Positions 22,461-34,447 of a stretch of 64,000 nucleotides of DNA are shown one piece after another (position 1 is the first letter of the stretch; each line of letters starts with the position of its first letter). This stretch comes from Prunella strophiata. Taxonomy: Eukaryota; Chordata; Aves; Passeriformes; Prunellidae. The translations under genes were made by a program, and so were the position numbers. The stretch is from NCBI GenBank assembly GCA_036583965.1, contig JAZBQD010000017.1:25826385-25890384 (forward strand), in the 5' to 3' direction. The notes beneath the pieces were generated by a model. It did no database searches, was not told where the DNA came from, and saw nothing but the letters and a program-made list of their open reading frames with translations.

Positions 22461-25400
22461 ACAGGATGTGGTTCTGTTGTATTCTGGCACGTTGTCTAAG
22501 AAACATTATTCCACATGTAGTAGATATAATATTCAGAAAGATGGCATATTATTAGGCTATAATGGCATTGATGTGCACATCCTGGTGTAACTCCTGCACT
22601 TCAATGTACTGCACCCACAAATAGTCCCTGCTGAAGTATATTTCACCAGATATTTATACATTTCCTTGGAGTTATGCAGTGCCATAACAGAATGCAACAG
22701 AAACTAAATACATCAGTGGAGATTTTGATAGTATATTAGGAATAAAAACTAGATTGTTCAAAGCCCTGGGCAGCCAGATCTCATCTGACACAGCTTTCAG
22801 TGAGGGATTGGATCATGGATACCCAGAAGTTGCCTCCAAAAAAAACTATAGTTTGATTCTGCCTGATGCTTGATCATACTCCACACTAGAAAAAGTTGTT
22901 AAGCAGTTTATCTTGTAATTTACTGACTAATGTTTACAATGTCAGGTTCTCTCCAATAATCTCAGTGGTTGCCATAGACAGTCACAATTTAGACCATCTT
23001 TTTCTTGTAAATGTTGCTTGGGAGTTATGTGTGTTAGACAAGGTAAACTGAAAAAAGTGAATTTTTTCAGGGCCATAGTAATTTCTAATTCCACTGTGAG
23101 TCTAAGCTATTTCTATTAAATAAACTTAACCTTAGCTTATTCACCAGATGGTTTTAGACCAAAGATTCATCACTATTCCTCCCAAATGTAACTTTTCCAC
23201 TTTACATGCAGTTAGTCTGAACAAAGTAAGACCAGATAAGCAAAGCCATCTTGTGTTCTACAATTTAAATAATAAATGAAAATTAAGCCTTATTTATGAA
23301 ACAGATTTCTAGGATTACCTAGGGAATTATGAACATGTTAAATGGGTCATTATATCATACACAAGGAGAGACAGGTATACATATTGGAGCACTAATTTTT
23401 TTCGTGCAGAATTGTTAAGCAAGTATCCTCTGTGAACAGATTTCTATCAATAATACAGAAGGGCAATCTCCTGCAGTAACCAATTGCAGTAACTTTCTCA
23501 CGTAAGTCTCTTTTTATGGGGTTGATAATTCTTTTGATTGTAAGGAGATGAAACTACAGGTAAAACCTATTGTAAGTTAATGTTAAGTAACAAGTTCACT
23601 AAGACAAGGGGTTTTAAAATCCTCAACTCTTACATTTAATTCTATGTGGTAGGGCAAGGGTTTTGATCCCTGGCATTTCCTATATCAAAGGTAGTCAAAA
23701 GAGCTACTTTGCCACAGTAGAAAAGAAACAAAGGATGAGATGCTTCTCTGTGATGATACTTCTAGTGCCTCTTTGGACCATCACTGAGGAAAGGAGGGGG
23801 GAGACTGGAGAAAGATATGGCTCATTACTGCCATTTGAAAACTAAAAATTTATAATGGCTCTTTCCTCTTCTCAAGTACATAATCCAACAATAATTGCAA
23901 GGAAGCAGGTAAATGAATATCAGACATAAGAGGAGAAGCACAAGATATCTTGTCATAATATGAAATACTACTTTTTGTTCTAAATTCCTTCTTCTTATCA
24001 CACCCATACTTAAATATAAAATTAAGTCTGATTTCTTTTTCTGTGAAAGTCTGGGAAATAGACTATGTTAAAGTTCACAACATCAGTAACTAATAGGAGA
24101 AAAAAACTGAAAATTATTTGGCGTAACCTTAAAATATACAAGAAAGAAAAAAATCACATAGGATGGTCACTGCAACATATGTAGCAAAGAATTCATAGTA
24201 GATGAAAAGAGATTTTGATTAATCCTCTGTGTTAAATTCAGGCTTATAATTGATATATGCAGTTTGGCAACATTACAAAAGCCTGGAATATTTCAAAAGG
24301 AAAATGCTGAGGTATGTCATGAAAACTGTAGTATTTATCTGCAAGGTTTCCACCCATCTTTGTAGGCCAGTCCCTCATCTCATTGTAACATCTCCTCAGT
24401 AACTTGGCTTTTAGTCCAATTAAGGGATAATGGTTCTATAATAAAAGAAACATCATTCACTTCATGCAAATATTTCTTTCATAGAAAAGAATGGTGAAGT
24501 GTTCCTAATAATATCAGTTTTATTGTACAAGAAGAGAAGACAGAAAAAGCATGCATTTTATTAAAGTGCTTATTTCTAGAGATTTTTAAAGTTGTGGAAA
24601 AATCTAAAGCACTTCACAGCAATTAATTTAGTGAAAGAAAATTTTATACAGTAAATGTTTGCACTTTACATATATTGGTTCTGTTCATGTTAAATATACG
24701 AATTAAATGTACCATGCCAAAAGTCTGACTATTAAATTACATTTTGTAGGAGAAGCTGTAATTATGTCTTTTCTTTTTATTAATAACTACATGTGTTACT
24801 GAAATGAAACCAAAAGAAATTGTAGGAGCTATATATAAAACAGATTAATTTAACTCCAGGTCTCTTTTGTTTCTCAGTATTTAACAATGACAGCACTCCT
24901 ACACAGCTGTGACTATAAACTTTCAAGAAATTTGTTTAATTGCCTACTCTCTACATGAAGTAGAAGTCGTCATTATTTGCAGACTATGACTTTCTTTGAA
25001 GGTTATTTTTAGGGATATAGAGAAAAAAAAAATTGTGTCCAGAAACATAAACTACCTTGGTATTACACACTGACATGAATTAATGAACCTTCAGCAATGG
25101 GAAATTTAATATGTTCAGAGTTGAATGTAATTGCTAAATGGTTGCTTAGTGGAATACCAACACATTTCTTCCCTCCATCCTCCTCTCTTTTTTCCTTCTT
25201 TTTTACTAGATGATACGGTAATTATCAGTCCCTTAAAGAGTGTGGGAAAAATTACATGCTGTTTAATGGACCTTTAAGCACCTTAACATGCTCAAATTAG
25301 AGATAATACAGTTGCGTTTAGTAATGATGGTACCCCTATGTCCATGTATGAAAAACAGTATGTCCATAACAAGACAGATGTTTTTTATACTCTAAAAATC

Positions 25401-25992
25401 TGAAGATGTAATAAGAGGATAAGACACAGAAATATTTATTCAATTGAGAGTTTATGGGAATTCCCCCATACTAATCTGATTTTAAATCATTCCATCTTAG
25501 ATTTTCTAACCTTCATCCTGAGATTTTATTCATGGAAATGGACCTATTTCAGCACTGTTTCTCTTTTAGAGACAAAACCCCAACAACAAAAAACGACAAA
25601 AATTAAAATTAAAAAATCCTAATCAAATGACAAACAAAACACATTTAATAAAAAAAATTAAAAATCACTAGGACAAATATTGTTGACTCAATTAAATACT
25701 GCAGTTAGACTATAAACTTTAATGCCAGATGATTCAAGAAGAAAATCTGGACATATCACGTAAACTGATGAGCAAATATTTTAGACTAAATAGTCTGATC
25801 ATCAGAACATTGTCAAGAATATGAGTATTACAATTCACAGTCTGTTTTTCAAATAGAATTAATCTCATGGGAAAATATGAAACAATTACAATTTAGTGAT
25901 GGTTAACTCAGTTTTTCATTGTGAGACTGGAATTTTCAACAACTAGTTACTTCAGAATAATTTGTTTGCTGTTACCATGGTAGAACTTCATT
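22461..25992. other. AT-rich DNA, no gene seen
   Basis: No coding or RNA gene signal. A stretch at 25200-25330 has low repeat content and many homeodomain-core words, and is discussed as a possible conserved noncoding element. Confidence 0.6.
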
Positions 25993-26870
25993 ATCTTGGG
26001 CCATCCTGTTTAATATCTTTCATCTGGATGAAGGAATAGAGTGCATCCTCAGTAAGTTCAGAGACTACACTAGGTTGGGTGGGAGTGTTGACCTGCTGGA
26101 GGGCAGGAAGGCTCTGCAGAGGGATCTGGACAAGCTGGATTGATGGGCTGATGACAACTCTTTTAGGTTCAATAAGGCCAAGTGTCAGGTCCTGCCCTTG
26201 GGTCACAACAACCCCATGTAGTGCTGCAGAGTGGGGCAGAGAGGGGAAAGATGCCCAGTGGAAAAGGACCTGGGGATGCTAGTTGACAAAGGACAAAACA
26301 TGAGCCAGGGCATGCCCAGGTGGCCAAGAAGGCCAATGGCATCCTGGCCTGGATCAGCAGGACCAGAGCAGGGATTGTCCCTCTGGACTGGGCACTGGTC
26401 ACACCTGGAGTTCTGTGTCCTGCTCTGGGCCACTCATGACGAGAAAGAAGTCAAAGTGCTGGAGCATGTCCAGAGACGTGCTAGAGAGATGATGAAAGGT
26501 CTAGACCAGAATTCTTCTAAGGAGCAACTGAAGGGCTGGAGTCATTCAACGAAAGAAGACTGAGGAGACCTCATCGATTTCTACCTGAAAGCAGGTTGTG
26601 GTGAGACAGGCGTCAGTCTCTCCTTCCAACTATCAAGAGATTGGACTAGGTTTAGAGTGCCTACTAGAAAAAATTCTTCACCTAAAGGGTTGTCAAGAAC
26701 TGGAGCAGTCTGTCCAGGGCTGTGGTTGAGTCACCATCCCTAAAAGTCTTTAAAAGACGTGTAGACATGGTGCTTAGGGTCCCAGTTCAGTGGAAGACTT
26801 GACAATGTTGGGCTGACAATGATCTTAGAGGTATTTTCCAGTATAAAAGATTCTGTTCTATAGTTCTGAT
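25993..26870 (+). mobile_element. CR1 LINE fragment, end of reverse transcriptase to 3' tail
   Basis: The longest uninterrupted CR1 piece here. In-frame relics of the ORF2 C-terminal half are readable near 26030-26220: [31 protein letters not shown], and FNKAKCQVLPLGHNNPM, the last matching the CR1 FNK-AKC-x-VLHLG-x-NNP pattern. An in-frame stop and several frameshifts follow. Further blocks are CAGGTGGCCAAGAAGGCCAA near 26318, CTGGAGCATGTCCAGAGACG near 26460, and TTCTTCACCTAAAGGGTTGTC near 26674. It ends in a degenerate octamer tail (GATTCTGTTCTATAGTTCTG) by 26870. About 0.9 kb is kept, so it is heavily 5'-truncated. Minus-strand and alternate frames here are shadows. Confidence 0.95.
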
Positions 26871-27108
26871 ATGTGTGGAGAAAAAAGTGTAAACTGAGAA
26901 GACATTTCTTTAAGTACCATAATTAGCCAGCTAACAGCTCTCCAGATTTAACCTGAATTTACTTTTTAATTACAGGAATCAAAACTTTGTCAAAGAGGAA
27001 AAACGCAGCAAGTTGCATTCACTCCTTCTTTTCGGGAGAGCACAGCATTCTTGCTGTGCTATAACTTCAATCTCAGTTGAAAGTGGAGTTATAAAGTAAC
27101 TGGTGTTA
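26871..27108. other. Short AT-rich spacer between CR1 and LTR
   Basis: No feature recognised. Confidence 0.6.
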
Positions 27109-27113
27109 CGCTG
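27109..27113. repeat. Target-site duplication CGCTG, left copy (4 of 5 match)
   Basis: CGCTG precedes the LTR and CCCTG follows it at 28584-28588. The single mismatch would be an expected CpG-type or other substitution since insertion. Confidence 0.5.
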
Positions 27114-28583
27114 TGTAGTGGTTTTGGTTCACCAATTTAAGATTTCCCCAATTTTGGTACTTTCCCAGCCAACTCACCAAAGAATGTGGCGGGTTCAGTG
27201 CTGGCCAATCACCAATACACTCACTTCCTGCTGTGAGATAGGATTAGGAGAAAGGCAAAGCAGGCCCAAAACTTTAAAAGGGTATAAAGATTTTATTAAA
27301 AGTAACTAGAAGGAAAAAAAGTAGTAAGAATCAAAACAAACCCTCCAGAACACTTCTCCCTGCCCCCCCCCCCCCCCCCCCCCCCGCCAAGCTTTTCTTT
27401 CCCACTGACAATGTAAAGAAACCACACCCAAGATTTCCAGTCAGTTTACCACCTCTAAAATAGTCTTTCTTCAGTTCACTGAGGGAGAGAAGTCCCTCTT
27501 GTTAAGGTTATGGAGATTTCTCCACAAGAGGATAAAACAATTTTCTTGTTTTATCAAGAAGGCTCTCAATTTTGTCACAAGTAGCAGCCCCCCAGGGAAC
27601 CCTGCTATTGTGAAGTCCTTCCCATTGCCACAAGCCTTCCCACAGCTTGTCGATGGGCCATGTCGACTTATGGGGTATTGTTTTAAAGATTAACTGCTCA
27701 AAGGCAAAAGTTCTCATGATCTATTCTAAAATCATCTTCATCCCTGGGAACAGACATCTTCTTTTCTTCTCCTGGAAGCACAGGACTACTCTTCTCTCTT
27801 CCTCTGTTCAAACTTCTCATGGGATCACAGCTATTTCAACATCTGCTTATCTTAGCATGGAGGTTTTTGCTCAATATTAATTTGAACACTCTCATCTCCC
27901 CACAGTTTCAGGCATTATAAAGAAAAAGAGTCCTTTCTCCATAGCCTACAAGAGGATTTCAGCTCCAAAACACAAGGCCTCTCCTCCTCCCTCCCATCTG
28001 GGACTTACCTTCTTCCTCACTGACCTCGATGTCTGTCATGCTGTTTCTTTACATGCTTGCATATTGCTCTTTTCTCTCCCTCGAGGGAGGACTGAACCAC
28101 TGAAAGGTTTAACATCACGCCTGGGGCCTATCTGACCCGCTGGTCACTGGTGGAGGAGCCGCGGCCGGGCTGTGTCAGCATCGGCCTCGTGGCTGCGCTT
28201 TGGCTTTCTGCACGGGCTGCGGGGGTCTCTGGTCTCAGCCGCGCTGGGGGAAGGGGATTTGATTATAAGATCTTCACAGCTGCGGCCAGACCTGCTCCGG
28301 CCCGGGCTCAGCAGCCTCCCCTGCCCCTGCCAGGCTGGAGCCCATGGGAGAAGGGGCCCGGCAGGATTGCCCAGCCCGGCCTGGCCCAGACCGGGGAGCC
28401 GCGGCCGGGGCCCACCAGCTCCCCACCGACCGGAAAGGAACGAGCAAGGTCCCGGGGCTTTTCGTCTTCAACACGTGTTTTTCACAGAGGCATGTCCAGC
28501 TTCTCAGTGGTTCCACAGACTGTCAGTTACACAAAAGGCTTTGCATCACTTCCCTGAATTTCCTGCCATTCCAAACCAGGACA
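27114..28583 (-). mobile_element. Long solo LTR of an avian endogenous retrovirus, CpG-rich core
   Basis: A 1470-bp block with TG at its left edge (TGTAGTGGTTTTGG) and CA at its right edge (ACCAGGACA). I recognise its content as a long avian retroviral LTR: CTTTCCCAGCCAACTCACCAAAGAATG near 27161, GTTATGGAGATTTCTCCACAAG near 27507, TTCTCATGGGATCACAGC near 27810, and the GC-rich GGGGCCCGGCAGGATTGCCC block near 28353. Orientation minus is inferred from TTTATT at 27292-27297, which is AATAAA on the minus strand, leaving about 180 bases of R/U5 up to 27114. The core at about 28130-28470 is CpG-rich, unlike everything around it, and probably lies in U3 or the promoter region. No internal viral genes flank it. 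A run of 23 C lies inside. The open frames of 80-176 codons over the GC-rich part are by-products. Confidence 0.8.
27363..27385 (+). repeat. C23 homopolymer inside the LTR
   Basis: Twenty-three consecutive C bases, ended by G at 27386. Its length is likely to be unreliable in the assembly. Confidence 0.97.
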
Positions 28584-28588
28584 CCCTG
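28584..28588. repeat. Target-site duplication CCCTG, right copy
   Basis: Partner of 27109-27113, one mismatch. Confidence 0.5.
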
Positions 28589-31500
28589 CTATACATGTAT
28601 TTATTTCTTGCAACTTATTCTTTCTATAAAAGAATTTTTTCAGACTTCCTCTGGAAGTCATACCCATTTATTACTTTAGATTTCTTTGTATCTTGCATTT
28701 GAACTGTATTTAAGCATTTAATGCTATGGAGTTTGGTGATTTTTTAGATTATTATGTAAAACAATATTGTACGCATAAAGAAGCAGAAACTACTATCTTA
28801 ATGGTCTTTCAAAATCATAGCTATTAAAACAAAGTGGCCTAACATGAAGATATCTAGTGACTTCATAAATATAAAGAAAAAGAAAGAGAAAAAGAAAGTT
28901 GAATTAGTCAAACTTATTCAAGCCGTAAAAATCAGACTGCTTTTAAAGAGAACTTGGCAGGCAAACTTTGTAAGTGCAAAATATGGCACAGTGCTGAAAA
29001 TTGGAAATGAGGCAATCAGAACAGCCTTCTTAAGGGAATTAAGGATGATAAAAACTAACACAGAAGCACAAATAAGAAAAAACTAACACAAACAAACAAA
29101 CAAAAACCTATTAAAAATCATAGAAATCCTTTCAATGAGAACATGCATAATCACTTTTTCTAGCTGGTATATATAGAAAAACTCAAGTGAAAATTATTTC
29201 CAGTCAAGGTTTTAAGTTATTCACACTATCCAATCATATTGGTTTTTCCTCTACTTTAGAAAATACAGGATTCCAAATTGTTCATTTCTCTAAGCCCCTT
29301 TTCTTCATAGCCACCTTATCTACATCTCTTACTTTCCTCATTGTGTTTTCTGTCCAGTTCACAGAGGAAGGTTAAACACAGGTCACAAAATACACTGATC
29401 TCTGTCGATTTAGTCTTTATTAGAAAAACAGAAAAACACAGGAAGAACAAATGCCCTCGTTCATTTTTCCAGCTGTGCAGCACTAGGGTTTTCATGTGAG
29501 GGAGTTGAATTCCTTCCTTCTAGCCATGTACCAACCTTTCTAATTGGAAATGCAACCTTCTCACAAAGCTGAATCTAGACTATTTTTTGATGAACAGCGG
29601 GAGTGGTAGCTACTCTTTTCAAAGTAAATCTGTTTGAATCCTTTCTGCTCAAAATATTCTTGGATACCAGTGTTGACTGTTGGCATTTAAGCACCTGTAT
29701 AGCTACCAATTGTCATATACTACAAACGTAAAGACATACTTGAAAGTAAGACACAAAGACTTAATCTTGCTCTTTGAATTTGTTTGAAATTCATACTTCA
29801 TACCAAATCTTTAAAAGTTTAGTTGTCTTTTTTCTAGAAGCTCTTAACTTAAGGTACCTTAGATTCCCTGGACTTAAATCAGAATGGACCAGTGGAACAC
29901 TGAAATAGTAATTCCATAAATCAAAACCTCAGAAACCACAAAACTTATTTTAACTGGGCAATTTTTAAGACTTTTAAAATTGTGGGAATATAGTATAAAA
30001 GGCTTTATCCACCACAGTATTCAGTCAATATTTTTCAGCACGTAGTTGACTTTGCTTTGATCTCTTTGATCCACAGTTTTAGTGCTTGTTCTTACCCATC
30101 AAGTGTCTAAACCATTCTCTTTCATTCAATTATTTTATTCCTCCCCACCCTGCATCTTATGCATTTAAGAAAATGACTACAGGACTTTTTTTTTAATATC
30201 TGTAGGTAATATATTTCATTAATATTACCAATAATTTGATCCAACTTTTCAAGGAAGAATTATATTAAAATTTGCAAATTATTTGAGGACTGTCATCAAA
30301 CCTTGTATAACAGAAAAACCCTCACGTTACTTATTAAGAATTCATCGGATAAGAAGAAAAATGGTTTGGTTGAAATTCAGTGTCAGTACGTAGGGTCATG
30401 CCAGAGGGGGAAAAAAAAGGGCTTTCCAAACTCCAGCAGAGATTACTAAATCATTGAGAAAATTACAGACATCTCTCTGACACTTAACAATTATTTAAAG
30501 GACCTTATTGACTCATGGCTGTTTAATAACAACATATTGAAAGTTTTAATGCATATTTGTGCTCATGCTTTTGCTTTGCATATGGTTTTAGGGTAATCTC
30601 TAACAACAAAAACTGACTCTATTACTGTTCTTACCATAATAGCTTTGCAAGTTCTCTACTATAAAGATACTACTAATACTGGCAGCAAAGATTTAGGAAT
30701 CAGAAATTCCTGGGGAATTTATGAACAGGCACACACACAGCCTTTCCACTTTACACAGTAGCTAATTTTTTCTGTATCCCAGGTAGTTTTCTTTTCTACT
30801 CTCCAAGGTATGTGAAAAATAAGTTTATTAAATAAGGAAATTTAGTGTTCATTTTCATTGCTTTCATTCATGGCAATATTTCATTTGTATATTCAAATGT
30901 CCAAAACAGGATTACAGGTAGTATTTTTTGCATTTTTTTCCAAGTCACCTATTAGCTGCTAATGAATTTCTGCTTTTTCCACCAGTGTAGGCAGTGATCA
31001 GTCGTAATTCACTGTGCTGCAGTGGATTCCCCAAGTCTGTTTTGCTACCATGATTGCTCAGGTGTTGTGGGGCACAAGTATTCATCTGGTCATCTTATGA
31101 ATTCATAGCCTAGATTTTGCTTTCCTCCCAACTTTTCCTCTATTTTACTTTCAATTTCTCTCTTTTTACATGTTATTCTATTTAAAAAACTGTTTTCTTC
31201 AACCTTTATAAAAAGCAATGAGCAGTGACACCCCCACCACATATGTGACAAAATTTCTACTCAAAGCAAGGCTGTGTGACTGAGAAAGCAGATAATAATG
31301 GTGCCTACTGTAATCTTCTGTGCTGAGTTTGCTGTCAGGTTTTCTGTGACAAGTTGAGGTCAGCTTCTTCTTTAAAATAAATTAAAAAAGATAATGATGT
31401 AAAACACATCATGACCCAACTCCAAAGCCTGGAGTATCTGGTGTTTAGATGACAATGGCAATGTTAATTCAACTTGGGTCAGCCTGAAGACCTAAATCAC

Positions 31501-32283
31501 AAGTCTCCATTTAGCCTGCACCTGCAGGGATCAACTGGACTACTGGATCGAATAAAACATCTACATATATATCTGCAGGAGAGCTTTCAGTAATTTGAAA
31601 AAGTTTTCTGCTATTTTGAGGGATCAAATCCTTGTCCCAAACTTCAAATGAGTGTTAACTTGCAGGTCTCCTCTACTGTCTGGTGTGAAGTACAGAAGCT
31701 GTATAGTTTTACACAGCTTTGCAAGGTAAGACTGGACTTCAGTTGTCTCCTCTCAGGACACAGGCCAGGAGACAGGTGAGCTACCCCACACCTCTAGCCA
31801 GATGTCCTTGTGGTCTCTAGGACAGTTTTTCTTCCAGGAATTACACTGAATATTGTCTGTGAAAGGTGTGGAGGAAGAAGTAAATTTTTAACCTCTGTTA
31901 TCTTCTAAGCTCTTTAAGCACAAAATAACCATGATTTAGCCCTCTTTATCTGTGATATGAAAGTGTTAACTGACACCACATGTCCATCCTAAGCCAGTTA
32001 AACTTATGACACATCTAAGAGAATGTGAAATTTCTGAAAAAAGATTTTAAATAACCCCATTCCAAAATTGGGTTAGTTTTCCTTAATCAAACCAATCCAG
32101 AAAAAGCAAGGATTGGTCTTTTTTCACTCTTTTTCACACTTATCCTAATAGTACACTCTATTTGACATTTTTCCCTAGAGAGAAGGTAATGCTGTATACT
32201 TTTTTTTTTTTTTTTTTTTAATAAATTGAGACTGTGGCTAGAGAACCATTTTGCTAGGTTCCATTAGAACTGTTGAACTAAAA
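28589..32283. other. AT-rich DNA, no gene seen
   Basis: About 3.7 kb without a recognised gene. It has AAAC units at 29085-29105 and a T20 run at 32200-32219. Parts are evenly complex and repeat-free (for example 30450-30620), but no exon structure is visible. Confidence 0.6.
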
Positions 32284-32288
32284 ACTTG
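32284..32288. repeat. Target-site duplication ACTTG, left copy
   Basis: Exact 5-bp match to 32843-32847, immediately outside the LTR at 32289-32842. Confidence 0.8.
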
Positions 32289-32842
32289 TGTGTATTGGGT
32301 TCAGGTACCCATGTTCTGGTGGGGCAAACTACTGATGTGGCCTCTATGAGGAGACATAGACCTCTCCAGATTGTTTTAGTTGGCTCCAAAACAAGCACCC
32401 TGCTCATCAAGGCTGAGTCCATCAGTCATGGTGTTGGTGCTTCTGCAAATTATGTTTAAGAAGTGAAAATATTGCTGCACAGAAGATGTATGAAAGAGGA
32501 ATGAGAATATATAAGAGCAACAGCTCTGCAGACACCAAGGCCAGTGAAGAAGGAGTAGAAGGAGGTGCTCCAGGCAGTGACACAGAGATGCAGTGACCTA
32601 TTGAGTCCCCTGTCTTTGTTTCTCACTATCCTACTCTACTCTTTTGAAGGCAACAAGCTGAAACAATTTTCCCCACGCCAAATCTGTTTTGATCGTGATG
32701 GTAAATAGTGAGTAGTCTTCTTTGTCCTTTTGTCAACCTACAAGAATTTTCATCTTATTTTTTCACCCTGTCTTAATGAGGAGAGGAAATGAGAGCATAG
32801 CTTACCAAGCACCTGGCAGAGAGACAAGATGAACCCTCTGTT
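32289..32842 (+). mobile_element. Solo LTR (avian ERVL-type), internally shortened
   Basis: The 554-bp element starts TGTGTATTGGGTTCAGGT and shows blocks of a family common in birds: GGCCTCTATGAGGAGACATAG near 32340, CAAGGCTGAGTCCATCAGTCATGG near 32408, AACAGCTCTGCAGACACCAAGGC near 32519, GAAGGAGGTGCTCCAGGCAG near 32558, then TTCTCACTATCCTACTCTACTC near 32620 and TTTTGATCGTGATGGTAAATAGTGAG near 32687. Compared with my recollection of the family, the repeated middle section is missing after about 32600, so this copy has an internal deletion or belongs to a shorter subfamily. No internal retroviral sequence is present. The perfect ACTTG duplication on both sides fixes the borders to the base. 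The terminal CA has decayed to TT. Confidence 0.85.
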
Positions 32843-32847
32843 ACTTG
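32843..32847. repeat. Target-site duplication ACTTG, right copy
   Basis: Exact match to 32284-32288. Confidence 0.8.
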
Positions 32848-34135
32848 GTCATAACTAGATGAACATTTTCCTAAGGAGAAAGAAAATATTTTCTTTCTTG
32901 TAAACCTATTCTGCTATTATTGTTTGTGAGTGGTTTTTTGTGTTTTTTTTTTTTTTTTTTTGCCCCAAGTGGATGCAGCAAATGAAAGATTAATAATTAT
33001 GTGTGATAACTGAAGGCATTGGTGAGCTTCAGTGACCTAAGCTCACTTCAGATTTGTGCAATTTTAATATTGTGCTGTCTGCCAAATTTCTTCATCATTA
33101 ATGTGATTGAAGAATACAGTTTTCTCATTCATGAAGCTTTGATTTCACTAATTAACTGTTTTCTGAAATAGTGGGTGGTTGTTTGTTTTTTAAGCCTCCC
33201 TTCTCAAGGTTTTGTTTGATTATTTCAACTGCGTGGCTATAAATACCCATCCTCAAGTATACGTGTTGGAAACCATTAATAATTTAAAAAAAATCTGACA
33301 AAGCAAACAGAAAAATATGTAGTGATCACTTTCATTCTGTCAGTACTGAAGTAATAAATAATTCTTGCACACTTTAAAAATGAAACAAATACCTGAAAAA
33401 TGTGGTTTTTTCCAAAAATTAAGGAATTTTTTTCCCCCTAAAAACAAGTGAAACAGAGAGGTAGTTACTACCTCGGAAAAGTGTGTGTCAACATAGTGGA
33501 TAAAAGAAAATGTGCTTTAGTGTGTACCCTATCCTTAATGAGAGACAGTAGTGAATGAGGAGTGAAATGCATCATATTTTTTCAGCAATAATAAGTATTG
33601 GAGCTTTCTGACCTGAAGACTGTATCTGGACTGTTATCTACCATAACATTCAAGAATTATATTTTCCAAGTCTAATTACTTTGTTGCCCCTGTAGCACCT
33701 GTAGCATAGTTGTCCGTTGCCACTGTAAATCCTGATGTTGGAAGGTGAGGAAAATTTCTGTGGGTTTGGTCAACGTTTGCTGCTCTGTAATGGTTCAGAT
33801 TCTTCTTTTTTACCACTGTGAGAAATAATGAATAAACCTACCTTTCCCTCTGTTTCCAAAGAGTTTTCATATTTGTCAACTTTTGTTTTTCATCTGCTAA
33901 CAGACTTCCTAAAGTGCAGAATCCCAATTTGCTGAAGTTTTTCTCATACAGGAGATCCATCTTGCAGATATTTTTTTTATTCATTAAATAATATACTTTG
34001 AGGTGTCAGGAACTGAAAATTAGAACCCTGTTACCAATTACCTGACAGCACTTAGCCAAATACTTTTACTTGTGTAAAAGAATTATTTTCTTCTTCATTA
34101 GTTTAACAGCAAATTAAGAGAGACTAAATTTCTGT
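32848..34135. other. AT-rich DNA, no gene seen
   Basis: Includes a T19 run at 32943-32961. The stretch 32965-33200 is repeat-free with TAAT-rich words and is discussed in the findings. Confidence 0.6.
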
Positions 34136-34447
34136 TTGTTTGTTGTTGTTTTTTTTTTGTTGTTGGGGGGGGTTGGGTGGTTTTTTTGTTGGTTTTTTTT
34201 TGTGGGGGTTTTTTTTTGTTTTTTTTTTTGTTTGTTTGGTTGTTGTTTTTTTTATTTGTTTGTTTTGGTTTGGTTTGGGTTTTTTTTTTGTTTTGTTTTG
34301 TTTTGTTTGATTTTGTTTTGTTTTGTTTGGTTTGGTTTGGTTTTGGTTTTTTTTGTTTGTTTGTTTTGGTTTTTTTGTTTGTTTGGTTGGTTTTTTTTTG
34401 TTTTTTTTTTTTTTTGTTGTTTCTTTTTGGTTTTTGGTTTTTTTTGG
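34136..34447 (+). repeat. T/G-only low-complexity tract
   Basis: About 310 bases made almost only of T and G on the plus strand, in TTTG, TTTGG, TTTTG and TTGTTG units with long T runs. A 111-codon plus-strand frame (F, V, G, L, C and W only) and a K/Q/N/T-rich minus-strand frame are products of composition. Confidence 0.97.

Noticed and set aside
26231..26563. 110-codon plus-strand frame
   Set aside because: A shifted frame of the CR1 fragment, not the ORF2 relic frame.
28150..28702. GC-rich open frames of 80-176 codons
   Set aside because: They lie mostly in the CpG-rich core of the 27114-28583 LTR, overlap in several phases and both strands, and resemble no protein family.
32200..32219. 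Poly-T runs here and at 19918, 35656, 50400, 52456 and 62679 (A) as retropseudogene tails
   Set aside because: No gene-like or small-RNA-like body lies next to any of them.
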